From positions 52,674 to 116,673 of IMG/VR virus record IMGVR_UViG_3300028654_000012: a stretch of DNA of 64,000 nt. One strand, written 5' to 3'. The position numbers were made by a program, and so were the translations under genes. Position 1 is the stretch's first letter, and each line of letters starts with the position of its first letter. The notes beneath the pieces were generated by a model. It worked only from the letters and a program-made list of their open reading frames with translations. It was not told the origin of the DNA and did not search any database. This DNA is from a virus. Positions 8,298 to 15,771 of the stretch are shown piece by piece.

Positions 8298-8803
8298 TGA
8301 CTGCTCTCACTTCAACAGACGGAACTACTTTTACTATAAACCTTCCTACTAATAGTTCTACTACTACCTCTGCATCCACTGCATCCACTGCATCCACTGC
8401 AGGAGTTTGTATTAGTAATAGTGGGGGTGGAGGTCAGTTAGGAACTTACGGTCCTTGTATACATGGTAACTATGGTCAATGCTATACCTGTTACCCCTCA
8501 TATACTCAGACATGTACGTGCGCCGTATATGGTTCTGTATGCCCCATACATACTCTTCAAAATAGCGGCTCAATAACTGTTACCCCCTCATGGACTACTT
8601 GGCCTCCTGCTCCTCCGGCCGTAGACCTACACGCTAAAGAAGGTCATGCTGTTACCCACGAAATGGTGACCGACTCTAAAGGATTAAAGATAGTATTTAA
8701 ATGTTCTTTCTGCTCTGAAGTTATCTATAAAAAGTACATAGTTCGAATCCCTCGAAAAGTCAGAGAAGAAAAATGTCTAGTAAGAGTACTCAACCACAGG
8801 TAG
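8297..8803 (+). CDS. Cysteine-rich protein with Ser/Thr repeat
   Basis: A 168-residue protein. Residues 1-36 are a Ser/Thr/Ala-rich low-complexity region that includes three exact 9-base repeats. Residues 38-95 hold many cysteines in CxxC-like and CxC arrangements among Gly and Tyr. The C-terminal third has another CSFC pair and a basic tail. It may bind zinc, or form disulphides if exported; no signal peptide is seen. It starts in a TAATG overlap with recA and overlaps the next gene by 31 bases. No family is recognised. Confidence 0.6.
   Translation: MTALTSTDGTTFTINLPTNSSTTTSASTASTASTAGVCISNSGGGGQLGTYGPCIHGNYGQCYTCYPSYTQTCTCAVYGSVCPIHTLQNSGSITVTPSWTTWPPAPPAVDLHAKEGHAVTHEMVTDSKGLKIVFKCSFCSEVIYKKYIVRIPRKVREEKCLVRVLNHR
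8372..8398 (+). repeat. Three tandem 9-bp repeats
   Basis: The unit GCATCCACT occurs three times head to tail and encodes repeated Ala-Ser-Thr in the N-terminal low-complexity part of the cysteine-rich protein. Such repeats may vary in number by slippage. Confidence 0.85.
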
Positions 8804-8982
8804 AGTCGTGGCTTTGCTGTACTCTTACCCCTGAACTTATCTGCGCTAGATGTGGATTACTTGTTTGTGAAGCACATTCAACCGTAGGCGGATTCAGAGA
8901 AGTTTGGGAGAGAACAGGTCCTTGCCCTAAAGATCCTGAAGAGATGGGTCATTATTGGCACGTATCGCCCCGCAACAATTAA
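8773..8982 (+). CDS. LCC-family small cysteine-rich protein (a)
   Basis: A 69-residue protein with WLCCTL at about 13-18, then CARC, LLVC and EAH. This is the only + strand member of a family of small proteins in this window that share an LCCxL start followed by CxxC, four or five residues, and Cxx[CH]. A zinc-binding treble-clef or ribbon fold is likely but not proven. Its coding end overlaps the first block of the promoter-like element before queE. Confidence 0.65.
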   Translation: MSSKSTQPQVESWLCCTLTPELICARCGLLVCEAHSTVGGFREVWERTGPCPKDPEEMGHYWHVSPRNN

Positions 8983-9006
8983 TACGATTACTCGTATTAT
9001 AAAATA
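8969..9006 (+). promoter_or_regulatory. Candidate phage promoter, copy 2, before queE
   Basis: CCCGCAACAA, 12 bases, then CTCGTATTATAAAATA: the same two blocks and spacing as at 3490-3524. The TATTATAAAATA block runs up to the queE ATG, so a transcript starting at the usual distance would have almost no leader. The first block lies inside the end of the preceding gene. The repeat is seen directly; the promoter function is inferred. Confidence 0.5.
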
Positions 9007-9722
9007 TGAAACTAAAAGTCAATGAAATTTATGGGCCCGTAAAGCAGGGCGAAGGTAAATCATCTGGACTAGATGTTCTCTTCTTGAGACTATCTGGATG
9101 CAACTTAGCTTGTTCTTGGTGTGATACTCCTTACACATGGAACTGGGTAGGTACCAAGTTCGTTCACCCGGAGAAGTTTGATCCTATGAAAGAAATCGTT
9201 TTCATGGATACTAACGAAGTTAAGGTTGAATTAGATAAGCTTAATACTAAGGCCGTAGTAATCTCTGGTGGAGAACCTATGCTCCAACAGAAGCCTCTCC
9301 TCCCCTTGATTCAGGCCCTCAAGGCCGATAACTATTGGGTTGAGATTGAGACAAATGGTACTATAGCTCCCGAGCCCGAATTTCTTAATCTGGTAGACCA
9401 GATTAACTGCAGTCCTAAATTATCCAATTCAGGGCCTGATAATCGTCTCTCTATGAGAGAAAGACCTGAAGCACTTACTGCTTTAGCTGATTCCCCTAAG
9501 GTCTCTTTTAAGTTTGTAGTATCCTCTGATAAGGATATGGTGGAGATTGACTCACTAATTTCTAGGTTCTCTATGAAAGAGGTTTACCTCATGCCGGAAG
9601 GTAAGACTCGGGTAGAACAATTAGCTCGCCAGGATAAGATTAAAAAGCTTTGTGAAGAAAAAGGATTCAAGTTTAGCCCCCGACTACATGTATTAGAGAA
9701 TGACTCTAAACGGCGGATCTAA
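9006..9722 (+). CDS. queE: 7-carboxy-7-deazaguanine synthase QueE
   Basis: A 238-residue radical-SAM enzyme that converts 6-carboxy-tetrahydropterin to 7-carboxy-7-deazaguanine. C32, C36 and C39 in CNLACSWCDT form the Fe-S cluster motif CxxxCxxC, QGEG near residue 14-17 is the QueE substrate motif, and VVISGGEP is the SAM GGE motif. Length is normal. There is no Shine-Dalgarno sequence before the ATG and a TATA-like element abuts it, so translation may be leaderless. It works third in the preQ0 pathway after FolE2 and QueD. Confidence 0.93.
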   Translation: MKLKVNEIYGPVKQGEGKSSGLDVLFLRLSGCNLACSWCDTPYTWNWVGTKFVHPEKFDPMKEIVFMDTNEVKVELDKLNTKAVVISGGEPMLQQKPLLPLIQALKADNYWVEIETNGTIAPEPEFLNLVDQINCSPKLSNSGPDNRLSMRERPEALTALADSPKVSFKFVVSSDKDMVEIDSLISRFSMKEVYLMPEGKTRVEQLARQDKIKKLCEEKGFKFSPRLHVLENDSKRRI

Positions 9723-9725
9723 ACT

Positions 9726-10751
9726 ATGGCTCACCTTTATCATCTTCTTACCTATCTATTTGTACTAGGCGTTGTCGTTACCCTCCATGAAATGGGCCAT
9801 TATCTGGCCTGCAAATCTCAAGGAATAAGAGTAGACACCTTCTCCCTAGGCTTCGGCCCAGTACTAGCTAGCACTACTCTATGGGGAACTCTTTTTACAC
9901 TCAGGCTAATACCCTTAGGGGGATTTATTATTCCTGCTGGAGCCGGCAACCGCCCTGAAACTGCTACTGAAGGAGAGTACTTCAGTAAAGCGTGGTATAA
10001 GCGCCTTATCGTAGTATACGCAGGACCAGCTATGAACTTCGTTCTAGCCTTCCTTATCTTTGTAGGATTACTGTGGGCTAGAGGAATTCCTAGCTACACT
10101 GATGATTCTATTATAGGGCAGATGGAGAAAGGTTCCTTAGCGGACAAGGCTGGGCTACTTCCCGGTGACGAAATAATGTATGTCAACGAGGAACCTGTAG
10201 ACACTTGGCATCGTATGCGGTTGGAGATTTCTGTTTCAGGACCGGACTTAAGCCTTGTTGTTCTCCGAGGACACGCTTTAAAAACTTTTCACATTCCTTT
10301 CGGAATAGAACCTCCCCGCCTCCTAGGAATCCTGCCTCTGCAAACATACACTCCTCTAGGTTTAGTAGCCGCTAGTAAGGAAAGTGCTAGTATATGCACT
10401 TTCCAAGTCACTCAAACTTACCAAATCCTTTCAGCTAATTTAAGGCATGGTAAGAAAGCCGAGCTAGCAGGCCCTATAGGCATCTATCAAGCTGTAGCAC
10501 AAGCCTCCTCAGATTGGGTAGAGACTTTTTCGCTCATGGCTATAATCTCACTATCACTAGGCATCTTTAACCTACTACCTATTCCTCTATTAGACGGAGG
10601 AACAGGAGTTCTATTCTGGTGGGAAGGATTAACCGGAAAGTATCCCTCCACCTTAGTTGTAAATATATTCCAGCTAGTAGGCTTAGTTGTTATAGGCTTT
10701 ATTCTCCTGTTCGCCACAGCAGGAGATATAGGCAGACTTCTAGGTCATTAA
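9726..10751 (+). CDS. Site-2 (M50/RseP-like) intramembrane metalloprotease
   Basis: A 341-residue polytopic membrane protease. HEMGH at 21-25 in the first transmembrane helix is the zinc motif, and NLLPIPLLDGG (from 282) gives the second zinc-site Asp. Between them lies a PDZ-like domain (about 130-200, with GSLADKAGLLPGDEI). This is the full RseP/RasP/SpoIVFB-type layout, slightly shorter than E. coli RseP because it has one PDZ domain. RseP proteases cut membrane-bound anti-sigma factors, signal peptides and toxins. Its position inside a replication and preQ0 operon is odd; the substrate is unknown. Confidence 0.9.
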   Translation: MAHLYHLLTYLFVLGVVVTLHEMGHYLACKSQGIRVDTFSLGFGPVLASTTLWGTLFTLRLIPLGGFIIPAGAGNRPETATEGEYFSKAWYKRLIVVYAGPAMNFVLAFLIFVGLLWARGIPSYTDDSIIGQMEKGSLADKAGLLPGDEIMYVNEEPVDTWHRMRLEISVSGPDLSLVVLRGHALKTFHIPFGIEPPRLLGILPLQTYTPLGLVAASKESASICTFQVTQTYQILSANLRHGKKAELAGPIGIYQAVAQASSDWVETFSLMAIISLSLGIFNLLPIPLLDGGTGVLFWWEGLTGKYPSTLVVNIFQLVGLVVIGFILLFATAGDIGRLLGH

Positions 10752-10771
10752 TCCCCTTCCTAAAGAGAGTT

Positions 10772-10794
10772 ACTACCTGTATTAATTAGGTGGT
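10772..10794 (+). promoter_or_regulatory. Hairpin enclosing the GTG start of the split Rad50
   Basis: ACTACCT pairs with AGGTGGT (one G-U pair) around a 9-base loop. The GTG start codon at 10790 lies inside the 3' arm, together with the only nearby AGG. If formed, the hairpin would limit initiation. The pairing is visible; regulation is inferred. Confidence 0.35.
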
Positions 10795-11761
10795 TACAAT
10801 CAAATCTCTTCGCCTGCAAAACTTCCAGGCACACAAAGACACTACTATAGACTTTGACGATTACTTCAATTGCGTTATTGGGGCAACTCGATCAGGTAAG
10901 TCCGCTATGGTACGAGCTCTTAATTTCCTAATATATAATGTATGGCACTCTGCTTATGTAAGGCATGGTAGTACCGAGGTAGTAATCACCGCGACTTTAT
11001 CAAATGGGTTCACCGTTGTTCGTACCAAAGGGGATAAGATTAACCAGATTGATGTAAGAGACCCTCAGGGAAAGGTTAAGACATATGATAGTTTCGGTAC
11101 GAACTTACCTAAGGAAGTGTGTACTGTGCTAGGTATTAATCCCCTTCAGATAGATGAAGACGAGTTCATTATGTCTAACGTGGTAGACCAAGATGAACCC
11201 ATGTTCCTCTTAAAAGAAAGTGGACCTACTAAAACAAAGATCCTTGCTCGATTAGCCGGGTTACATTGGATAGATTTTGCATTAAAAGACCTTAATAAAG
11301 ATAGGCGGCGACTATCCGGAGAAACAGATAACTTAAAGACGTCTAATTATGAGCTTAATCAGAAATTAGCTAAGCTTCCTGACCTTAGCATAGTCAGAGG
11401 CCAAGTATCCCTAGCCCGCGCAAGGTACGAGAGTCTACGAGAGCTAGATACGCACTATAACACTGCATTAGCTCTCAAACAAGACATTACTTCTTGGAAG
11501 AGTCAATACGCTGAGTTTAAGAAGCTTAAAGATCTTAACTTTAGCAATTTGATTAAACATGCGACAACGGCTCAGGAACTATATCAGAGCTATCATAGAT
11601 TAAAGGATTTGTCATATAGATTGGAGAACATAGCGGACTCTACGAAGAATTTAGCTTCCGTTAGAAAGACTTCTCAAAAGGACCAGAAAGAATTAGAGCA
11701 CCTTCTAGAAGAAGCTATGGTAGCCGCTCCCGTATGTCCTACATGTAAGAGAGAATTATAA
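10790..11761 (+). CDS. Rad50/SbcC-like ATPase, N-terminal half ending in zinc hook
   Basis: A 323-residue protein. The N-terminal strand and Walker A GATRSGKS (31-38) belong to the Rad50/SbcC/RecF group; QDEPMFLL at about 140-147 fits the Q-loop region. From about 150 the protein is coiled coil, and it ends in CPTCKREL, a CxxC zinc hook placed at the very C-terminus. Signature motif, Walker B and H-loop are missing and occur in a separate gene at 14017. The two halves probably form one ATP-binding head. GTG is the start, because the first beta strand begins immediately after it. Confidence 0.82.
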   Translation: MVTIKSLRLQNFQAHKDTTIDFDDYFNCVIGATRSGKSAMVRALNFLIYNVWHSAYVRHGSTEVVITATLSNGFTVVRTKGDKINQIDVRDPQGKVKTYDSFGTNLPKEVCTVLGINPLQIDEDEFIMSNVVDQDEPMFLLKESGPTKTKILARLAGLHWIDFALKDLNKDRRRLSGETDNLKTSNYELNQKLAKLPDLSIVRGQVSLARARYESLRELDTHYNTALALKQDITSWKSQYAEFKKLKDLNFSNLIKHATTAQELYQSYHRLKDLSYRLENIADSTKNLASVRKTSQKDQKELEHLLEEAMVAAPVCPTCKREL

Positions 11762-12693
11762 TGAAAGCATTGGTTCTTGGAGATCCTCATTTCTGTGATA
11801 GAGTACCTCTTCGCAGAGTAGATAATTTTCTACAGGCTCAGTTTAACAAACTTACTAACCTAGAAAATATAATTAGAGAAGACAAAGAGATAGACGCTCT
11901 CTTTCTTTTAGGAGATGTATTCGATATACCTAAGCCCTCTCTAGAATTAGTTAATAGAGTTATGGATCATCTAGATCGTATTAACAAGCTACTACCTTTA
12001 GGCATATACTCTATTGTAGGTAACCACGACGTACATGGCAGAGTAGAAAGTATACAAGAGACCGCTCTAGGAACTCTATATGCTTCCCGCTTAGTAAAAC
12101 AATTAACTGGTACCCAGATAATCAAAGGCATTCCTTTTGTAGGGATAGATTACTTAGTAAATCATACTCCTGAAATATACCGTGGAAACAATCAAATCAT
12201 CTTAACCCATAATATGCTACTTCCCGCACCAGCTATTTTTAAGCATATATTAGCTCGAGACTTAAATGGTACTGTACAAAATACTACCATATTCGCAGGA
12301 CATTATCATTCCCCCTTTAACGTAAACTTGTCCAATAACAGTAGCGTAATTAACCCTGGAGTATTAGTACGTACAGATATCGCTGAAAGAAAGATAGTTC
12401 CTAGTGCAGTTAAATTTGAAGCTACTATGAGCCCTAATTTAAACGTAAGCTGGCAACGATTGCCTTTAGAGAAGGACAATGGCGATCAAGTATTTAACTT
12501 AGAGGACTATAAAGAAGAGAAGACTCAAAAGTTAGATTTAGAAAAGTTTATTAATGGTCTTAAACAAAGTCAGTTTGAAAGTCATGATATTGAAAAATTA
12601 ATTGAAGAAGTGGGTAATTTATCTAATGTTAGTGAGACTATTTTACAAGAGGCTTTAAAAAGAATTAAATCAGCCCGCGCAATTGTACGTTAA
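11761..12693 (+). CDS. sbcD: SbcD/Mre11-like nuclease
   Basis: A 310-residue calcineurin-fold phosphoesterase. Metal motifs appear in order: DPH (8-10), GDVFD (about 59-63), GNHD (about 89-92), THN and AGHYH. This order is that of SbcD/Mre11/T4 gp47. The partner Rad50 halves lie immediately upstream and 2 kb downstream. The complex would process DNA ends for recombination-dependent replication. The start shares an A with the upstream TAA. Confidence 0.88.
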   Translation: MKALVLGDPHFCDRVPLRRVDNFLQAQFNKLTNLENIIREDKEIDALFLLGDVFDIPKPSLELVNRVMDHLDRINKLLPLGIYSIVGNHDVHGRVESIQETALGTLYASRLVKQLTGTQIIKGIPFVGIDYLVNHTPEIYRGNNQIILTHNMLLPAPAIFKHILARDLNGTVQNTTIFAGHYHSPFNVNLSNNSSVINPGVLVRTDIAERKIVPSAVKFEATMSPNLNVSWQRLPLEKDNGDQVFNLEDYKEEKTQKLDLEKFINGLKQSQFESHDIEKLIEEVGNLSNVSETILQEALKRIKSARAIVR

Positions 12694-12721
12694 AGAGATT
12701 TTGCCTTAATGTATTTATATT

Positions 12722-13012
12722 ATGAGTTCGCAAATAACACATCTAGTGATTCAAAAGAAATTTAACGAGACTATTAAAAATATGGCTACCTTATCTAAAT
12801 CCCCCGTCTTTAATCTGAGAGTAGAAGTTTTAAACCTACTGGAACGGTCCCCGATGCGCTTTAGAGATCTAAGATCCCGCCTAAGGGTAACGGACGACAA
12901 CGCCCTAGATTCTACTCTACAGACACTACGTAAGAATAAGCAGATATACTATTCATCCAAAGCAGGATGGACTATCGGTTCAGGAAGTAAGAAAACTACC
13001 CGATCCAAGTAA
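12722..13012 (+). CDS. Winged-helix DNA-binding protein
   Basis: A 96-residue basic protein. Residues 30-85 fit a winged helix: VLNLLERSPMRFRDL, then a recognition-helix region (DNALDSTLQTLRKNK) and a beta wing (QIYYSSKAGWTI). The tail is Lys/Ser/Thr-rich. It is probably a small transcription regulator, or a DNA-binding accessory to the neighbouring SbcCD-like genes. Confidence 0.6.
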   Translation: MSSQITHLVIQKKFNETIKNMATLSKSPVFNLRVEVLNLLERSPMRFRDLRSRLRVTDDNALDSTLQTLRKNKQIYYSSKAGWTIGSGSKKTTRSK

Positions 13013-13013
13013 T

Positions 13014-13193
13014 ATGGACTTCTCCAAGTGGAGATTCTTAGAGTGTGATAAAGGATGTGCACACTTGCCCACGAGTGAAGTATGCGCTAACTATTGTATG
13101 CATAATATACACTTAGATAAGTGGTGTAGAGAGTGTAGAAATCTTTGCGGTGTAGTTAACGCTAGACCAGATGATAACCAGGAGAGACTATGA
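13014..13193 (+). CDS. Small cysteine-rich protein before queD
   Basis: A 59-residue protein that begins one base after the previous stop and ends in an ATGA overlap with queD. Eight cysteines (for example CDKGC, CANYC, CRECRNLC) and several His residues suggest metal binding. It resembles the LCC-family proteins in size and composition but lacks the LCCxL start. Function unknown. Confidence 0.6.
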   Translation: MDFSKWRFLECDKGCAHLPTSEVCANYCMHNIHLDKWCRECRNLCGVVNARPDDNQERL

Positions 13194-13663
13194 TTGTATC
13201 GAAGACATTAAAGTTTGAAGCAGGACATCGCCTAGCATTCGGCTATCCTGGTAATTGCCAGCATGCTCACGGACATAGTTACATTGTCACTGTAGTAATG
13301 GAAGCTACTACAGATGATCTTGATAAATTCGGATTCGTAAAAGACTTCAACGATTTTAAACCCCTTAAGCAGTGGATTGACGATAAGTGGGATCATGCCT
13401 TTTTAGTAGCTCAGAATGATACTCCCATGCTCACCTTCTTGAGAGAGAATAAGCAGAGACATTTCATCTTCGATAGCAACCCTACCGCAGAGAACATTGC
13501 CCGGGAGTTGTTTATTGTAGCTGAGGAACTTCTAAATGATGGAGGAGCTACGGTTACTGAAGTAAGAGTAAACGAGACCGCTACATCTGAAGCCGTTTAT
13601 AGATCTACTTTAGTTCAAGACGCTTTAGATGCACGGAGACTTTTAACTGCAGCTAAGGCTTAA
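13190..13663 (+). CDS. queD: 6-carboxy-5,6,7,8-tetrahydropterin synthase QueD
   Basis: A 157-residue enzyme of the PTPS family that turns dihydroneopterin triphosphate into 6-carboxy-tetrahydropterin. H13, H27 and H29 (in CQHAHGH) are the zinc ligands and C23 is the catalytic cysteine; DHAFL and VNET are the other family motifs. Together with FolE2, QueE and QueC it supplies preQ0. It starts in an ATGA overlap and is preceded by AGGAG. Confidence 0.94.
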   Translation: MIVSKTLKFEAGHRLAFGYPGNCQHAHGHSYIVTVVMEATTDDLDKFGFVKDFNDFKPLKQWIDDKWDHAFLVAQNDTPMLTFLRENKQRHFIFDSNPTAENIARELFIVAEELLNDGGATVTEVRVNETATSEAVYRSTLVQDALDARRLLTAAKA

Positions 13664-13923
13664 TGAAAACGAATATAGAAGATATTCGGAGTCGATTAGA
13701 CGACTTAAAGAAGAAAGAAGCTGTAATAAGCACCCGTGAAGAGTATTTAGTAGAAGAAAAGAATAAGCTTCTTTTAGAAGTTAATAATTTATATGAGGTT
13801 CTTAAAGCTACTGGACGTTTTAGTCCTGAAGAATTAACTCCTCAGAATTTAGACGGCGTAATGTCTAAGCTCTATAAGATTATAGAAGACGAATTAAAGC
13901 TTAGTGAATTACCTACCCTATGA
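13663..13923 (+). CDS. Hypothetical coiled-coil protein
   Basis: An 86-residue protein that begins in a TAATG overlap with queD. Residues 5-50 form a heptad-rich coiled coil; the C-terminal part is short helices. It lies between queD and the C-terminal Rad50 half, and may be part of the SbcCD-like complex. That is inferred from position only. Confidence 0.6.
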   Translation: MKTNIEDIRSRLDDLKKKEAVISTREEYLVEEKNKLLLEVNNLYEVLKATGRFSPEELTPQNLDGVMSKLYKIIEDELKLSELPTL

Positions 13924-14051
13924 TAGACACTATCGTAGCTTGGTTTCAAGTGAACGCGGCCGGCATAGTTGTCGGTCTTCTTCTCTGGGTTATCTTTCTT
14001 GTAGTTATCGCTGATCATGTTGAACGCCAAAATAACCTCCCTAGGCAATAA
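13920..14051 (+). CDS. 43-residue single-pass membrane protein
   Basis: A 43-codon ORF that starts in an ATGA overlap and ends inside the next gene. Residues 14-31 form one hydrophobic helix (Val, Leu, Ile, Trp), followed by a polar, basic tail. It overlaps the start of the Rad50 C-half by 35 bases. Function unknown; a small holin- or spanin-like role is only a guess. Confidence 0.45.
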   Translation: MIDTIVAWFQVNAAGIVVGLLLWVIFLVVIADHVERQNNLPRQ

Positions 14052-14658
14052 AATTGTTTCCGTAGAACAACGGCTACAGCACCTTGAGGGCCAAAAAGAA
14101 ACTCTCACTACTCAGCTCACTGAAAATAATCGTCGGCTAAAAGATATTATCACTGAGGAAGACACTTTTCTTAAAGCCTCATCCCTCCTACAATCGGTAT
14201 CTGAAAAGACTCGCGATCTAAGCGTTACTAAGATAGAGTCTATTATTACCAGCGCTCTCCAAGAAATAATGGATAATGTCCATTTACAGTTCGTAATTGT
14301 TTTCGAAAATAAACGAAATGCGGTTGCAGTAGAATTTAAGATAAGAGATACCCAGTTAGGTACCGACTTAGATATAGTTCATTCAGAAGCCGGAGGTATT
14401 AAGAATGTAGTATCTACTATCCTACGACTAATTATTATTGATTTACACCATCCTAAAATCGAAGGACCAATTGTATTAGATGAGGTAGGGGCTAATATTA
14501 GTGTAGAATACCAAGAACGCTTCGGTAAGTTTCTTAAAGATTATAGTAAGATGATGGGCCGTCAGATTATATTAGTTTCACATCATGACAAAGTTAAAGA
14601 ACATGCTGATAAGCTAATTCGTCTTCGAAAGCTTAATGCGGACACTCAGGTAGAGTAA
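14017..14658 (+). CDS. Rad50/SbcC-like ATPase, C-terminal half
   Basis: A 213-residue protein. Residues 1-65 are coiled coil. The globular part has the ABC-type signature region EAGGIKNVVSTIL (about 126-138), Walker B PIVLDEVGAN (about 150-159) with the catalytic Glu, and the H-loop ILVSHHD. Walker A is missing, which matches the separate N-terminal half at 10790. In T4 gp46 and SbcC these parts are one chain. It has no CxxC hook of its own. Confidence 0.8.
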   Translation: MLNAKITSLGNKIVSVEQRLQHLEGQKETLTTQLTENNRRLKDIITEEDTFLKASSLLQSVSEKTRDLSVTKIESIITSALQEIMDNVHLQFVIVFENKRNAVAVEFKIRDTQLGTDLDIVHSEAGGIKNVVSTILRLIIIDLHHPKIEGPIVLDEVGANISVEYQERFGKFLKDYSKMMGRQIILVSHHDKVKEHADKLIRLRKLNADTQVE

Positions 14659-15065
14659 TGGCTAAAAAGAAACGCAAGAAGATACCTGCTAGAACTATAC
14701 TCCGCCGCTTACATAACAAAGCAGACAAGGCTATTAGTCTTTACGTAAGGGCCATAACCGAGATAGAATATGGCGCTTGTGCCATATGTCTAAAGAATCC
14801 TATTCAATGTTGTTTTCACTTTGTTAGAAGAGGACGTAAGGTACTACGCTGGCATTTACCTAACTTAGTAGGTACATGTCACCGATGTAATTATATAGAG
14901 TATCGTAATCCAGACATCTCTAGAGCTTGGTACATTAGACGTCATGGAGCTGATAGATACCTAGCTTTAGTAGATAGATCTATGACTAATTTTGAGCCAA
15001 CCCCTGAATTTCTTCAGGGGGTTATAGACAACTTTACTGTACAGCTAAAGAATTTGTATAAGTAA
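14658..15065 (+). CDS. NinG-like HNH-type recombination protein
   Basis: A 135-residue basic protein. The layout CAIC, then CFHFVRRG, LRWHLPN and CHRCN is that of lambda NinG (Rap), a Holliday-junction-directed nuclease, and of related HNH proteins with a zinc site. The N-terminal 30 residues are Lys/Arg-rich and probably touch DNA. The usual GHY/H is replaced by FHF, which keeps one His. It sits in the recombination cluster with SbcCD-like and RecA genes. Confidence 0.7.
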   Translation: MAKKKRKKIPARTILRRLHNKADKAISLYVRAITEIEYGACAICLKNPIQCCFHFVRRGRKVLRWHLPNLVGTCHRCNYIEYRNPDISRAWYIRRHGADRYLALVDRSMTNFEPTPEFLQGVIDNFTVQLKNLYK

Positions 15066-15066
15066 G

Positions 15067-15315
15067 ATGAAAGAAACGGAAGCTTTCTGCGTTGAGAATA
15101 TTCAAAGGATACTTGCAGGCAAGAAGCCTACCTTTAAGAATAAAGTACTGGCCGAGCTCTTCAAAAGAGCCGCAGACGAAGTTATAGAGAAAGCAGGTAC
15201 CAATAAAGTTACCGTAAATGGCGTAACAATTTATAAGAAGAAATCTACCAAGCAATATATAATTCATATTCGATGGACACCTAATGACCGAAAAAAAGAA
15301 CGACCTAAGTCCTGA
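15067..15315 (+). CDS. Hypothetical 82-residue protein
   Basis: A basic protein with an N-terminal helical half and a C-terminal beta-like half (KVTVNGVTIYKKK, YIIHIRW). It begins two bases after the NinG-like gene and overlaps the next gene by 32 bases. No family is recognised. Confidence 0.6.
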   Translation: MKETEAFCVENIQRILAGKKPTFKNKVLAELFKRAADEVIEKAGTNKVTVNGVTIYKKKSTKQYIIHIRWTPNDRKKERPKS

Positions 15316-15745
15316 ATTTATTAGGAACCTGCAGGCCTCTATGGAAGATCCCGCTGCCGGAACTGACTCTCCTATAGAGGCTATCCAACGACTTAGAAAA
15401 GCTGAGAATCCTACTAATATGGAAGATCTACGTCGCCGCCTTGATGAGAACGCTGGACGCTTTTCCCCTAAGGTGGTGTTCCCTGGCGAGCAGGTTCAAC
15501 CTTCCGTCCCGAAAGCTCCTCCGCCTCCTCCAGAGGAGAAAGTAACTACTCGCGTTGTTTATAAAGGACATCGGTATAATGGCGATTTCTTTTCATGTAT
15601 GGCTGTAGCTTTAGTAGAACTTAATAATCCTAAGGTAAACGAAGTCATGAGAGCCTGGGCCTTCGTTCTTAAAGACCTAGATGGAAATCAGATTTTCCCT
15701 CCTAAAACTATTTCTAGACCTCGCTCCAAAAAGAAGAAAAAGTAG
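15284..15745 (+). CDS. Hypothetical protein with Pro-rich linker and basic tail
   Basis: A 153-residue protein. It has a charged N-terminal half, a proline-rich linker (KAPPPPPEEK at about 85-94), a compact region from 98 to 140, and a C-terminal Arg/Ser/Lys tail ending in five Lys. It is directly upstream of the polymerase gene, suggesting a replication accessory. No family is recognised. Confidence 0.6.
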   Translation: MTEKKNDLSPEFIRNLQASMEDPAAGTDSPIEAIQRLRKAENPTNMEDLRRRLDENAGRFSPKVVFPGEQVQPSVPKAPPPPPEEKVTTRVVYKGHRYNGDFFSCMAVALVELNNPKVNEVMRAWAFVLKDLDGNQIFPPKTISRPRSKKKKK

Positions 15746-15771
15746 TATAATTAAGTAGCGAGAGGTAAAGC

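Noticed and set aside
8736-8755. TTCGAATCC string that resembles a tRNA T-loop
   Set aside because: It lies inside the cysteine-rich gene in frame and no acceptor, D or anticodon stems can be paired around it.
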